From assembly GCF_022201045.2 (NCBI RefSeq), contig NC_068561.1, forward strand, positions 24,062,501 through 24,126,500: a stretch of DNA of 64,000 nt, written 5' to 3'. The translations under genes and the position numbers were made by a program. This DNA is from Citrus sinensis (lineage: Eukaryota > Streptophyta > Magnoliopsida > Sapindales > Rutaceae). The notes under the pieces were generated by a model, which was not told where the DNA came from, did not search any database, and was given only the letters and a program-made list of their open reading frames with translations. Shown in pieces: positions 1 to 12,300 of this stretch. Positions within the stretch are counted from its first letter, which is position 1. Each line of letters starts with the position of its first letter.

Positions 1-250
1 TGCTCTCATGAATTATGTATCATCATTTATGAGCTTTTTCCATTCTTTCTATACCTGTTTTTTGATAGTATTGTTTAAATATTGGTTATGAACTACATTT
101 TACATTTTGAAGAAAACATTTTTGGGGAAATTTCCTATATTTGTTTTGATTTTGTTTACAAACTGATGTGTATGTAAAAGTAGAAGTGACAACTAAATTG
201 CTTTCTCATGACCCTTGGAAGTTTTTGTTTTAACTTTTTTATTTTTTCAG

Positions 251-1386
251 GAAATGGATGAAATGGAAAACAATCTGGCATCTGAGCTGGACAAAGTGCA
301 AACTGCAATGAATACCAGCAAATCAGGAAAATTTACTGAATCCATTTTGGCTGATAAAGCTGGAGTGGATACAGATGCTTTGAGGTCAGATATAGCAGAA
401 AAATTAGAAGTCAAGAAAAAAGAATTGGTATGTTTCATCTTTCCTTTTGATTTTTTAATTTTCATTTTCCTTACTGTTATTGGGTCATTTTTGTTGTTGT
501 GTTTGGTGCTAAAAGATTGTTTAATGCTTTCAGAATTCAATGGAAGAGAGGGTTCAGGAATTGGAGAAAAAATGGGCACAAGTTCAGAACGATGCATTGA
601 AGCAGCCTTCCCCAGGTATCTTTCACCATTAATTTATTCTACGGCCTTTACTCCCAACTTGTGTTTTCTTGGCATGAGTTAATTATCTAGCTTAATACAT
701 ATCCTGACATTGATAACCATCTCTGCTGATATGGTTCACATCTCATAATGCTATGGGAACTTTGTGTATAGAATTCCAGCTCTTGTAAAATGAAATAGAA
801 AATGCACTTGTAACTCTGTACATCTCCATAAATATTTGGTAGTAATTGCATGTATTCATGATCTTGACAATAAGCAAATACTGTTGCACAGCTCAGCGAG
901 AAAAGATGTTAAACAAACAGCTTCACAGCCTCATTGAGCAATTAGAAGTGAAACAGGTCAGCTTTATAAACTTCTATGTGACATTTTAAGTTTTCTTTTG
1001 ACCCAATGGTTATGTTAATTATTTGCAATATTCTTTGTCAATTTCAGTATATTTATGAAAATTATAAAATATTTTGTTAGACACAAGCCGAAGGCCTTGT
1101 CGGTGAAATTCATTTGAAGGAGAAGGAATTGGAAACATTGAATGGTTTGCGGAGGAGAATTGAGGGGAGCAACGTAGAGGAAGATACTGCAAGAAACCGG
1201 CTTAGAAGAGTCACATCTGATAGGGGATCTGCTTCTACGGATTATCTTGTTGACGATTCTCAGAAGCTTCCTTATCACACTGGTGGCCGGAATGAAACCC
1301 TGTATAAGCTCATGCTACTCAGATCATCTTTTGTGCTCTACATTCTTGCTTTGCACATTGCCGTCTTCATCAAGATTTCATTTTGA
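251..1386 (+). CDS. Coiled-coil, C-terminal tail-anchored protein (3' part; golgin-like)
   Basis: This is the 3' end of a gene that begins before the window. Four exons fit in phase: 251-427, 534-615, 892-956 and 1081-1386, ending in TGA. They give about 209 residues. The first three exons are charged heptad-like sequence rich in E, K, L and Q (for example EKLEVKKKEL and LEKKWAQVQ), typical of a long coiled coil. The last exon has two basic clusters (LRRRIEG and RNRLRR) and then about 20 hydrophobic residues (SSFVLYILALHIAVFIKI) directly before the stop, as in a tail-anchored membrane protein. This build fits plant golgin-A-like proteins or nuclear-envelope coiled-coil proteins, and the visible part cannot decide between them. 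I lean to golgin-like because a gene so annotated lies, as I recall, beside TBL genes in Arabidopsis. A likely polyadenylation signal, AATAAAAG, follows the stop at about 1407. Confidence 0.75.
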
Positions 1387-1856
1387 ATAACGTCCTGATT
1401 CTGCACAATAAAAGATAAACTACTATCTGTGTATTTGATGTGTTGTAATTTTCTTTTCCACAATTATTATTACAACACTTCATACTCTGACAAAAAGTTG
1501 ATGTATATTTAAAGTAATCTGATGAATAGAAAATAAATCTTTATTAACGAAAATGATTCTTTTTGTCACATTATCTTATTCAATTTATTTTTTACTAACA
1601 GCACAATTGATGCATTTGCAAGTGCAAGGAATTGCAATTCAACCAATTAAGAAAGGTTAAATTTTCTGTCATTTTTTTCATCTTTGTACATGTAATTTCT
1701 CCAAACTGCTAGCTAGAAGCCAGCAAAAGAATCACAATTCTGCAAAGTGTGTTACAACTTTCATTCTTCTCGGTTATATATCATAAATGAGGGGGCTATG
1801 TTTTTACAGGTATCAAATACATAAACATAAATAGAAATCCCTGTAACTGTTTTACA
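1387..1856. other. Convergent 3' region between two genes
   Basis: AT-rich sequence between the stop of the coiled-coil gene (+) and the stop of the first TBL gene (-). It should hold both 3' UTRs. I see no ORF or repeat worth naming. Confidence 0.5.
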
Positions 1857-3250
1857 TTAGGCATTTTTTATCAGCTTCTCCACAACTGCTCTCTGTCTTT
1901 CAATCTTCAACATATAAAACAAGAACTCATTCCATGTGTCAATGGGGCCTGGCAAGCACCAGTGAACACAATCATTCACTGTCTTATTCTTATGCATGGA
2001 GTGTCCGTACTGATTAGGATGCCCATCTGGCCTTAACAACATAATTTCAGTAGTGTCAAGCAACGAAAATTTCAACCCCATATCCATCCCTTGCTTCTCT
2101 GCTGCTCTTAGTTCCTCTACTTGCGTCAAGTAAAACTCCATTGTATACCCATCTAACTCCACTTCTTGGCTTGTAAATGGCCTTGTTCTCCCACAGTTTC
2201 CTCCCTTGTCCCAATCACCATTCTCAAAATGAGACGGAGAAAATGTCCTTAAAAATGTGATACCCTTGTAGTTCTTAAGCCTCTGAAGAGTTCTAAATGC
2301 AGTTCGAAACGCCATCCTGTACGCATGGTACTTGGTTAAGGCTGTCATGTTGTTAATATTGCAGTTGTGGCAGCCAACAGGTTGACCATTTGCATAGTAT
2401 ACCAGAGGGCGAAAGAACCATTGTCCTGCTGAAATGATCACATAGTCGAAATTTTCAATCTGACTCACCCAGGATTCATCAGCTTCGTCTAAGTAGAGGT
2501 TCATCAGGTTGTTGCGAGAATGACCATTAGGGTCTGCATCACTTGATTTAACCAAGAAAGGAGACCATAATGTAGCTACTGTAAATTTATACTCTGTGTA
2601 ATACCATCGTTTGAAATAATCGGTTTCCGATGTGTACTTATGAGAGATGTCTTCGGGATTGGCCTCCTGTAACATGTACTTGATCTTTACTTTCTAGTGA
2701 TTATCATGAGAGCATGCTGAGCAAATTATCAAATTATGCAAAAGAAAGAAAATATGTGGTAATGAGGGATCAAAACACTTACACTGGCTAAGAGGCACAG
2801 CAAGGATTCCATTTGATTCCTTCCCACTGAGTCCCCGACAAATGCCAATGATTTCCCTCTAACAATCTCCAGGAACTGAACTGGATTGAACAAAGGAAGC
2901 TCACATTCATGTGGCTTCCACCTCCAGTTCATGAACTCTGTATCCGGTCTGCCAAACTTCATGCAGTTCTGCTGATCAATGATCAGACGGCAACTTTCGT
3001 TCGAGTAGTAAGGCCCTTTTGGATTCGGAACCCATTCTCCACTAAAAATGTCACAGTGCTTCTCTAATACCATGCTTCTCAATTCACCGACATTAATCCT
3101 AGCAGATGACAACGGTGACCGCCGAGTGTCCAAACAGAGAGGGATTACGGTGAGGAGACTCAAAATAATGGCGAGTAAAAGAACCATTTTCGGGGTGTTT
3201 TCAATTTGAAGTTTGGTTCGTCCATTGAGATCAGCGGCATGAGCCTTCAT
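1857..3250 (-). CDS. Trichome birefringence-like (TBL) polysaccharide O-acetyltransferase, copy a
   Basis: Two exons, 3250-2783 and 2666-1857, encode 425 residues. The 116-bp intron has GTAAGT...CAG ends. The protein is a type II Golgi membrane protein: a short basic N-terminus, a hydrophobic anchor at about residues 22-40, then the PMR5 N-terminal domain ([17 protein letters not shown]) and the PC-esterase/DUF231 domain. The catalytic signatures are present: the GDS motif as GDSVGRNQM just before the intron, and the DxxH motif as [14 protein letters not shown] near the C-terminus. TBL proteins transfer acetyl groups to hemicellulose or pectin in the Golgi. The sequence resembles the TBL19-TBL22/TBL27 group, which includes xyloglucan O-acetyltransferases; the exact substrate cannot be read here. 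It forms a tandem pair with the TBL gene at 6116-9316, with the same exon border. A TATA-like CCATATAAA lies at 3291-3299 on the minus strand. Confidence 0.93.
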
Positions 3251-3290
3251 GGTGTAGTGCCAAGTAAGAAACTTGTGCGTTTGGAGTTAA

Positions 3291-3299
3291 TTTATATGG
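3291..3299 (-). promoter_or_regulatory. TATA-like box of TBL copy a
   Basis: On the minus strand this reads CCATATAAA, about 40 bp upstream of the ATG of TBL copy a. The spacing leaves only a very short 5' UTR, so the real start site may differ. Confidence 0.35.
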
Positions 3300-4984
3300 C
3301 TGCAGTGGAGTTAATTTATTTGTTCTTTGAAACGTGGAGATTGTGATGCATCTTTCATTTAATTTGAAGTGAGGCATCATAATATAAGATTATGATTAAA
3401 TACTTTTTTAAAGATTTCATTAGTGTTGCCCTTTATCCATCTAAAACAGAGGAAATTAATGCTATCTTTTTAGATGGGTTTGATTAAGACTAGCAAACCA
3501 AATCGTCCACCGACAATTCGTTTTATGGCGCAAGCTTTACTGTTGAGTGTTGACCAACTCACTCTTGAGGTTTTTAACTAAAGAGTGAGTATGAAAGAAA
3601 CTGGACTTTTCGATTGCTTGCACGCGCGGAGGATTTTATAACTTTAATCATTGTCGAAATATTTACCGTTAAATTATTGTAAACTACTACTTTAAACAAT
3701 CAAAAGGACCATGATGATGGATATTGATTGGGAGCTTGCTGTGTTAAGGATTATGTAATATACACACCCAATGGTTGGCAGCCACGTGTCCTCAGGAGAG
3801 AGAAAAAACAAAAGCATTGAAATACAAGCCATGGGAGTTGGCAGCCACTGCATGGTCCGTAACTTAGCCAACTCCTGGATATTTTTGAGTCACATCTGGT
3901 TGTTAGTCTAAAGCAATCGTGAGCTGCAAGTAAATGGGAGCTTTGGCGGCAGCTTTTACTGCTCTGGCTTGCCTTAAGAGCCAAGGAATCGATGATTGAA
4001 AATTGCAATGACTTCATCATATAATTTTGCTTTAAAATGTTGGAGGCTTGTTATCATCTTATGGTTTAATAATCATCAATATATTCTGTTTTTTGGCACA
4101 TTAATTTAACGTATGGAGAGGGGAGTCTTTAATTTCCGTCTGTATGTCTCTGCTCATAAGGTGGAATTATTGATTTCTGTATAGATTAAATAATTAAATC
4201 GTAAGTTAAGGGCAACAATAAGATAAAAGATGATAATTAAAGGTTGAGACGGCGAATCTAGATGCTTCTTTGTCAATAGAGTTAGAATTTAATTCCACGG
4301 AAGTTAAAACTTTGAAATATTGTACGTATGCATGTTTTAGAATAATTCAATTTTTTTAAAAAAATACAAATAAATGTATAAAATAGAGAAGAGAGAGAGA
4401 GAGGATGTTATTTATAAAATTAATGTACGATTAAAACATTTTCAATAATTATAACGTACATTTATTTCATTTTTTAAAAAAAAAAACTAGTTAATGGATA
4501 TAAAACTAAACTACAAAGCCTAATCAAGAAATTAAAATTGCTTGGACGAAGCAAAAATGTGAGTAGTTTGGCTTAAATGAAGAAGCAGGCCATTTTGGCA
4601 GTTTTGTGGTGTGGTTGCTTTTGAAAGAGAGGCCTTCCAGTTACAGCCGCCGCATACAAAACTCTCAAAGTTGCCTCTATAAAATCGTATTAACGATCAT
4701 TCAAATTTGTCTCCACAATCATATTAACAATTTCCTCTGATCCTCTGGAGGGGTCAGGACCAAATTGGATTGATAAAAAAAAAAGAGAGAAAAGTTGATG
4801 TTTTCTTTAATGTCTATTATTATTATTATTTTCATAATCAAGTAGAATTCATAGGGACCTTTATTAATTAATTAATTAACCCAACAAACGAAGACACCTC
4901 TGCGGCTCTGCCTCTACTTCAAGCTACTCCACGGAAACTTCACAGCCGCCGCAACGTCAGCAAACCCTCCCTCCCTTCACCACT
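3300..4984. other. Intergenic DNA upstream of TBL copy a
   Basis: AT-rich sequence with short homopolymers, a GA-rich stretch near 4388-4404 and (ATT)n/(TTAA)n stretches near 4816-4880. A longer open frame near 3751-4020 (-) shows no family signature and has poor composition, so I do not call it a gene. Confidence 0.4.
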
Positions 4985-5248
4985 TGTTTGGCATCAAGCC
5001 AATGTTTCTTGCCCTCACCGCAAACAGATCCTGCCACAGCGGAAGCGGGTTCTTGGGGGTGACGTGACGTAAGCCTTCTTGTAATCGGGTTTCGCATTAA
5101 GCAATCCGCCCCATTTCTTCTTCTTGCCTCCCTTGTTGAGCGTGCGGGCTTCGTCGACTTCGAAGCCGTTTGATGGGATCGTCTTGGCTGCGATTTCTTT
5201 AATGTTTTGGAAAGTGTTGGGCATCAAGAGCTTGATTGGGAGGTTCCC
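4985..5248 (-). pseudogene. Mitochondrial ribosomal protein L23 (uL23m) pseudogene, likely retrocopy
   Basis: Minus-strand translation from about 5248 reads NLPIKLLMPNTFQNIKEIA, then GFEVDEARTLN, GGKKKKWGGLLNAKPDYKK and AYVT. This is clearly plant mitochondrial ribosomal protein L23, a large-subunit protein of the mitoribosome. Compared with the family as I remember it, about 13 residues are missing between KTIPS and GFEVD. After AYVT the homology continues in another frame (NPLPLWQDLFAVR), so there is a frameshift. The head of the protein and the C-terminal tail are not seen. No intron interrupts the match, which suggests a retrocopy, although I do not know the intron layout of the parent gene. 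Local GC content is well above the flanks. It sits between two TBL genes and is unlikely to be functional. Confidence 0.8.
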
Positions 5249-5264
5249 AGCTGCCTGCTTCCCA

Positions 5265-5345
5265 TTTTGTGCTTCTGTTATCTCGCTCCGTATTTCCCAT
5301 TCTGTGCTTCTCCTTTCTCGCTCGGTATTTTGTGCTTCTGTTTTC
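5265..5345. repeat. Short degenerate tandem repeat beside the L23 pseudogene
   Basis: The motif GTGCTTCT recurs at about 5269, 5304 and 5332 within similar sequence (TCTCGCTC and CCATTYTGTGCTTC), giving three imperfect units spaced 35 and 28 bp. On the minus strand it extends the open frame in front of the L23 homology, so that long ORF is partly repeat-derived. Confidence 0.55.
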
Positions 5346-6115
5346 TCGGGTGCGGTCCGTGCGGACCTGCGGTTGCGAAAATGTGATGAAAGTTGATTGA
5401 GGTTTCTGTGAAGTGTTTGTGCAGGGTGATGGGCTTGGGCCGGGCATTGTTCCAAGCCCACCAGTAGAATTCATAGCACTATATTAAATTTAAATTTCCA
5501 CCCATATTTTAACATTAATTGATATTAAACAAATTTTGAGAGAATATGACTTTTTTTTTTTTTAATTTTTCGAATGAAAATTATGAGAGGGTATAAAAGT
5601 ATAAAAGATGACTATACATCAAGATTTTAGTTGAACAAACAAACAATCAATATGACTTTTTAATTTATTAATATTTGAAAAAACTTACATAAGTTTATAG
5701 CATAGCAAAAGAAAATAACAATTTTATTGTGTTTTTGAGTTCATACATTTTGCATGTCTATTTTCACTAATAATTTTACATTCAATATATATATATACAT
5801 ATTGAAACTTTAACTTTGTTGAAAACTCATTTAATCAAATCTCTAAATAATTTGATCACCAGCTATACATCGTCAGTAATAAGCATGAAAATTTCGTCAT
5901 ATTACTCATAAAATAAATACCCACAAATTAAACAACTTTGATTTCTTATTATCTTCTTTCCTATATATATGCCAACTAAATTAAAATAAATTCAAACACA
6001 AATACACAACTACTAATTAATTCACAACAATTACAAATTAAAGAACCATACTAATAAACAGAAAAATCAAACAAAAAAAAAAACAAATTAACAAATTGAT
6101 CGAACCGAATCTTGT
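5346..6115. other. Intergenic, AT-rich
   Basis: Sequence downstream of TBL copy b (-). It should contain that gene's 3' UTR on the right-hand side and otherwise shows only AT-rich low-complexity DNA. Confidence 0.4.
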
Positions 6116-7494
6116 CTATCTAAACCTCATTTTCCTATCACTTGGATAAAGCTTATCCTCATACGATCTAATCCCCTCCATCTTCAACATCTCCAGCAGG
6201 AAATCACTCCACGTATCGATGGGCCCCGGCAAGCACCAGTGCACACAGTCATTGTACAATGTGACATTTTCATGTGGCCAGTGGCCGTATCTACTAGGGT
6301 GACCATCTGGTCTCAACAACATTGCCTGTGTGGTATCAAGTAACCTAAACTTTTTGCCCCTCCTTTGCCCTTCTTTCTCAGCAGCTTTAAATTCCTCTAT
6401 TTGAATCATGTAAAGCTCCAAATTGTCACCCTCCAGTGTTGTCTCATTGCTTTTGAATGGCCTTGTCCTCACACAGTTCCCACCTTGATTCCATAACCCA
6501 TTTTCGAAATGCGACGGTGCAAAAGTTCTCAAAAACGTTATGCCCTTGTAATTTTCCAGGCTATATATGGCCTTAAAAGCTGTTCTAAAGGCGCTTCTAT
6601 AGCCATAGAACATTTTCATGTCAGTCACATTGTCTAAGAGGCAGTACTTGCAGCCAACGATTTTGTTGTTTTCGTAATAAACCATTGGTCTAAAGAACCA
6701 ATGGCCTGCTGAAATGATTAGGAAATTAAAGTCATCAATTTGGGTGGTCCATTCTTCATCAAATTCGTCCAGATAAAGATTGAACAGTCCTGTGTTGGTG
6801 GGTCCGTCTGAGTCCGCCTCTTTGGACTTCACCAAATGGGGCGTCCAAAATGTTGCAAGAGTAAAGTTGTAAGATGTGTACCTCCATCGTTTGAATCTTT
6901 CCTCTGGTGTGTATGAAACGTCAACTGGGTATTCCACCTGAAAACGCAAGTAACAAGGAGTGAGAATTTGAATCTACTATTATGGCTCGTTTTCTATCAT
7001 ATCTATCTATCTATTCATGTAATTACATATAAATGTTGATCAATTGCGCTCTAAAATCTTTAATGTGACTAATGATTCCTGAAGCAATATGTGGGATTAA
7101 TACGACAAAGTTTTTAGGAGGGGTTAACAAATTAATTATGGAGTGGTAGAAGACAAGATCATGCATGGTTGGTAGAGTTTACAGAGACTCTGAACTGTAT
7201 CAGAAGACAAATGTTTGTAGATATAAGAATCTTTGATTAATTTTAATTGAGTGGGCAACGAGGCCATGCATGTTGCTAAGCTTGGACATGATCTTGTGGG
7301 CAACCAATCAATAGAATAATTGAGACCAAATCTGATAATAGTAAGTGGCTAACTGTTATCTAACCATGCATGCTTAACTTTATATGCAAGTGGGTTGGAA
7401 TGTCGAATTTAAAAAAATAAAGTGTGACATAAACGAATCTGTCGACAAGCAATGTGACATATTACAAATATTTAATTAATTCTACATCACAATT

Positions 7495-7527
<33 letters not shown>

Positions 7528-9316
7528 CCTTTCAACAATTTATAATTAATTTTGTTTATTATTATTTTCTGGACAGCTGGGTTGTTGAACCATATGGGAT
7601 TAGGTGCTATGGCTCCTTCACAACGTTTAAAAGTTCATCAATTAGAAGCTTTTAAAAAAAATGAAAAATGAAATTATAATTTTATTTCAGTATACCTTGG
7701 TCAAAATTATACATAAAAAAATATGTGTATCTTAATTTCGACTTCTAAAGGAGAGTCTTGGGAATCAATTTTTCCTTTTTAAAAAATATAACGAATTAAT
7801 GAAGGCAGAAATTGGTATTTTTCGCATTGAAATTTTTAGTAGAGGTATTTTTTAAAAAAAAAGAAAATTAAAATCAAATTAAAATGTTTAAAGATTGATA
7901 GATCGAAATAGCTAGTCGTGTTTGTGGGAATGAGTAGATGTAGCAAGTAAAGATTCCACAAACTGCCACCCCATAATTTTACCTAATCGTTCATTTAGTT
8001 GTTGGGTTAATTAGGTCAACTAACTCCCTTTTCTAATTCAAAATCATAGTACGGATCAGTTAAATTGCAGGTTATTAGATTTATAGAAAAAAAAAAAAAA
8101 ATCAACAGCGACCATAGTATAAATTTTTTAAAAAGTAATGTAAATAGTGAGCGTCCGTCTAACCCAAATTTAGAAATCAGAAGCAATTTAGTGTAAAAAA
8201 AAAAAAAAAAAAATTAAAAGACATTGAGCGGTAAAATATCTCACAACTATAGCTAGGTTATGGGGGGAAAAAGAAAAGAAAGTATGTCATGCTACATATG
8301 ATTATGTCGAGAAAAAATGACGTTAACACTGATTAAGATATATGCTTCTTTTTCTCACGCCAATAAAACTCAGCTCGTTATCAAGTTTAAAATGCTGATT
8401 AATATAGTTTCCACTAAAATTAAGCACCGTAAAAAATTAAGGTAAATTTTAAATTATCTTCTTATGACAGTCTTTAAATTATCTCCTTCCTTTTAAAAAT
8501 ATTTAAATACCTCTTTTTTTATTCAAAAGATAAGAAGAAAATGGAGGTGAGTAAAGAAAATATAGTGATAGCTCGAGATTTTTAAAAGTACAAAATAATT
8601 CGAAGATAGTAAATTAACGATGTGTAATTTAAAATTAACCCAAAACTATTTATGTAGTGTGCTATATAAGTTGCAAATGACGAAAAAACAAAGGAACAAA
8701 AAAAAAACAAAAAAACGGAAGTACCACAAAAATGGATAGAATTTAATTGGTTGATAATTAAAGAGAGAAAGAGAGAGAGCTTTACCCTAGATAGGAGGCA
8801 AATTAGCGACTGCATCTGATTTCTGGCCACAGAGTCACCAACAAAGGCCATTGATTTTCCTCTAACAATTTCAAGAAACTGAGACGGGTTAAAAATAGGC
8901 AACTCACACCCATCTGGCTTCCATCTCCATTTCATAAAATCAGTATCTGGCCTTCCATATTTCATGCAATTTTGATGCTCATGAATTGCCCAACATGTTG
9001 TGTTTGTGTAATATGGACCTTCAGGATTTGGCACCCACTCTCCTGAAAATATATCACATTTTTCTGAACCTTCGACTTCTTTTATCGAGCCTTGATCTGC
9101 GTCATTATTATTTAATGAAGAAGGCGATGATGGCTCGGGAGAAGGAGAAGAATAATATTTTGAAAAACCAAAAATAGGGTTTCCTGATAAAGGGTAGTGA
9201 AGAGAAATGATTGCAAGAATAATTAGGGTTATTGTTATAGTAAAAACTATTTTTGGGGTCCTAGGGCTTTGGCTAAAATGAAGCTCCATGGCTTGATGCT
9301 TCATCTTTGTTAGCAA
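6116..9316 (-). CDS. Trichome birefringence-like (TBL) polysaccharide O-acetyltransferase, copy b
   Basis: Two exons, 9316-8786 and 6937-6116, encode 450 residues. They are separated by a 1,848-bp intron (GTAAAG...TTTTCAG) at the same place as in copy a, just after the GDS block. Domains in order: basic N-terminus, membrane anchor at about residues 22-43 ([16 protein letters not shown]), a Ser/Pro-rich linker, the PMR5N domain ([19 protein letters not shown]), GDSVARNQM, and the C-terminal [14 protein letters not shown] carrying the DxxH motif. Both catalytic motifs are intact, so an active Golgi O-acetyltransferase is expected. Copy b resembles copy a along its whole length, which indicates tandem duplication. 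Its intron is sixteen times longer and holds only AT-rich DNA and a (GA)n run. The upstream ATG at 9316 was chosen; ATG codons at residues 5 and 10 are alternatives and would not affect the anchor. A TATA-like sequence lies near 9376-9388. Confidence 0.93.
7497..7527. repeat. (GA)n microsatellite in the TBL copy b intron
   Basis: About 15 uninterrupted GA units within the large intron. A likely polymorphic simple repeat. Confidence 0.9.
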
Positions 9317-9375
9317 GAAAGAAAATATATAAAAAGGATAAAGAGAGACACATGCAAAAGAAAGAGACCTTGTTG

Positions 9376-9388
9376 TTGTATATATAAA
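9376..9388 (-). promoter_or_regulatory. TATA box of TBL copy b
   Basis: On the minus strand the segment reads CTTTATATATAC, about 60 bp upstream of the chosen ATG. This is reasonable spacing for a plant promoter with a short 5' UTR. Confidence 0.45.
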
Positions 9389-9399
9389 GTTCGTAAGTT

Positions 9400-12300
9400 C
9401 AAAGAAACAATCAAGAGGTGAAATTAATTTTTATAATATCTTTTTGGGATGGTGGGGTAATATCGTCTCTTGATGCTAATTAAACAAAAGAAAATCACGA
9501 ATACTATTACTAGTACTACATTGAAAACAACAGCTAAAGAAAAAAAAAAAAAACAACTAAATAAATTAAAGGTTCTGTAGGTTTTGGTTTGTCGTGGAAG
9601 GCGGAATCTTCTTAAATTAAAATGCAATAATGGTGGTCACCCTCTCATTCATGTATATGCATGGCAAGCATTTTCTAAAAATGATTTTTGTATGTTTTCG
9701 GAAATTATTGAAGAACAATAAGTGAGGTGAGTTAATTAGATCAGTAGTAGAGTAATTGAATTAAAATGTTTGAATGCATAAGCAGTTAGTTATATTTAAA
9801 GAAGCATTTACCAAGTTGAAAGAAGCTTCTCACCTTCTATTTATAGATTGCTTGCTCAACATAGTTAGTAATTGGCTTGTGTAGGCTTTAATATTTGACG
9901 GAAGTTAGAATCTTCAATTCCAAGTAACGTTTATCAAGGGGTTTTTTTTTTTTTGTTTTGTTTTAAAATACTCATCTTTAATAATTAATCATCTATATGC
10001 TGAGATTTAATTTATATCAATTTTATTGTAACATAATAGGGATATCAGAGCCTATTTGCGTTGATTATATTTATACTTAAATATTAAATAAAATCTACTC
10101 TCATCAAATAAAAAGATATTGATTATTACGAGAATTATAAACCTCATTTATTACCAAAACTTATAAGTTAGATACAACTCATTTACATATTAACACATGT
10201 AAAAAAGTTGTGTTGAAAATGAGGAATTGTGGATGACATAAAAATTCTTAAAGTTAATTCGCAAACGATTACTTGGATATGACAATTAGGTATCAAAATC
10301 AGAGCTAGATATCAACTTTACAACTCATAAATCCTTATAGAATGCGCAATTCATTATAGCCGGCTCACTCAAATTGCGTATGGCATCTATAGATGGTCCA
10401 AAATTGTGTTAAAGTAAGCCGTTTATATTACTAGTGTTTTTTTGGAAAAAAAGAAAAAAGAAAAAAGAAAGGTCCAACAGTGTGATTAAATAGCTCTTAA
10501 GCTGTTGATTTTGATTGGAATTTCAAAATTTTTCGCTTTGTCTTTCCATGAGCTCAATGATTATTTGCTTTCCAACTCATTTCACCTTGGCATTTACTTC
10601 TTCTTAGCCTCAACTTTTTCTTCAAGCTTTTTGATAGCTAAAAAAAAAAAAAAATTGCCCGTGAATGAATAGGGTGATGTATCAGCATTTAATTTCGTTT
10701 AGCATTAATCTTTCCGTAAAAATTTTAATTTGACCGCAAGCACAATTATAAATTTGAATATCTAAATCTAAAATGATCAGTTGAATTTATTTCAAAGATT
10801 TGAAATGAAACCAAAGCAATGGACACGAAAAAATTGAAAATTCATAACCACTCATGTTAAATTACAATTATTTTTTTTAAAAAAAATGAGATTATAATAA
10901 TTAAATTAGATTTACTGTCCATTCATCATGAAGGGAGAGAAAGAATCTAATTTGTCACCAAAGTAATAATCGGATAGCAATTAAATATAGGTAATTCAAT
11001 GTGTCACAGTCAAAAAAATGGTCCCCAAAAATGAATTGATTATGGTACACAAATTGCCTCTACTAGAACTACAATAAATTAAGAAAGCTCCTTGTATATT
11101 CCAAACAGGCTATTATTTTCTATATAATAGCGACTGAATTGATTAATTGAATTCCCAAACAAGTAACCGACTCAAGTCCCATACCATCAACTAATTTAAT
11201 CTTTTCAAGCAAAGTCCCAACATATTCAACAATTACATGTTATATAACCCTTTTCTTTTCTGTTCTTTTTGAGCTTATTATAATGAATTATGATAATCAG
11301 CAGATAATGCCATGAAAAGTGGGATCCACATCCATAATTTAGAAAGAAAATAATATTCAATTTGCTCTCATCTTCATATGTGTATTATGTCCTTTGTTGT
11401 TATTACATTACAATCATACTTTCAAAGCTGAACAAAATCGAAATCGGTTGGCTTCTCATTATCATAACCACCAATATCTTCTTTTTCTGATTTTGTTAAA
11501 GCACTAAAAAATGATACAAATCTATCAAAGGTAATATCATTTACGGTGACATTTGTGTCTTGTACGTTGCCTGTTTAATTCTCATTTCACTGTTTAGAGT
11601 GTGCCATTTCTACAATTGGAAAAGGAATTTTGGCCAACAAAATCACTCATCTTAAAAATCACACTTGCATAAAAATTAATGTCATCGAACTTAGTTTAAT
11701 TAGAAAATTAATGATTCTGTGGCGGCCTTTCTTTTTAACTTTTTTCAATTTATTTTTTCAGTGTTCAAAGCAAGTACCAAAGTCTTATGCTCCTCCAGTG
11801 TGTATTATGCTATTTTTTTTTTTTTTTTTGGGTGCATGTGTGATGTGGCTATGAATTTTCTTAAAATTTTCGCCAAAAAAAATAAATAAATAAATTCTTG
11901 ACTCTCCAGCCTCAAGCCTAAAAACTCTACCTATACTTTAGGCAAGAGTCCAAACCTTATTAAATGCAGTTGATAATATCTACAAAGGCCCAATAAATCA
12001 TGGCCTGCGGTGCTTGGTTTACATTCAGAATCAGAAGAGTCGTGCCATGAAGGGCACGGCTGAAAGGACGGGCCTCCGTCCTCTGAAGATTCAAATTTCA
12101 CCGAGCCCAGCATGGCCCGTAAACTGCCAGGGCTAAAATGGGCTAAGCCCATCAAATTGAACTTGTGCCAATTGCTGATTGTCCTCGACAACCCTAGTCA
12201 CTGTGTTATCCGAGAATGCAGTCATGTCCAATGAGAAGGAATTTTTCATCATCTTTTAATTTTTTCTCTCATTCAATTGCATCCATAACTTATTCATGTC

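Noticed and set aside
11931-12191. 86-codon minus-strand frame
   Set aside because: Reasonable amino-acid mix but no recognised family, no TATA box and no neighbouring exon; kept only as a note on the intergenic entry.
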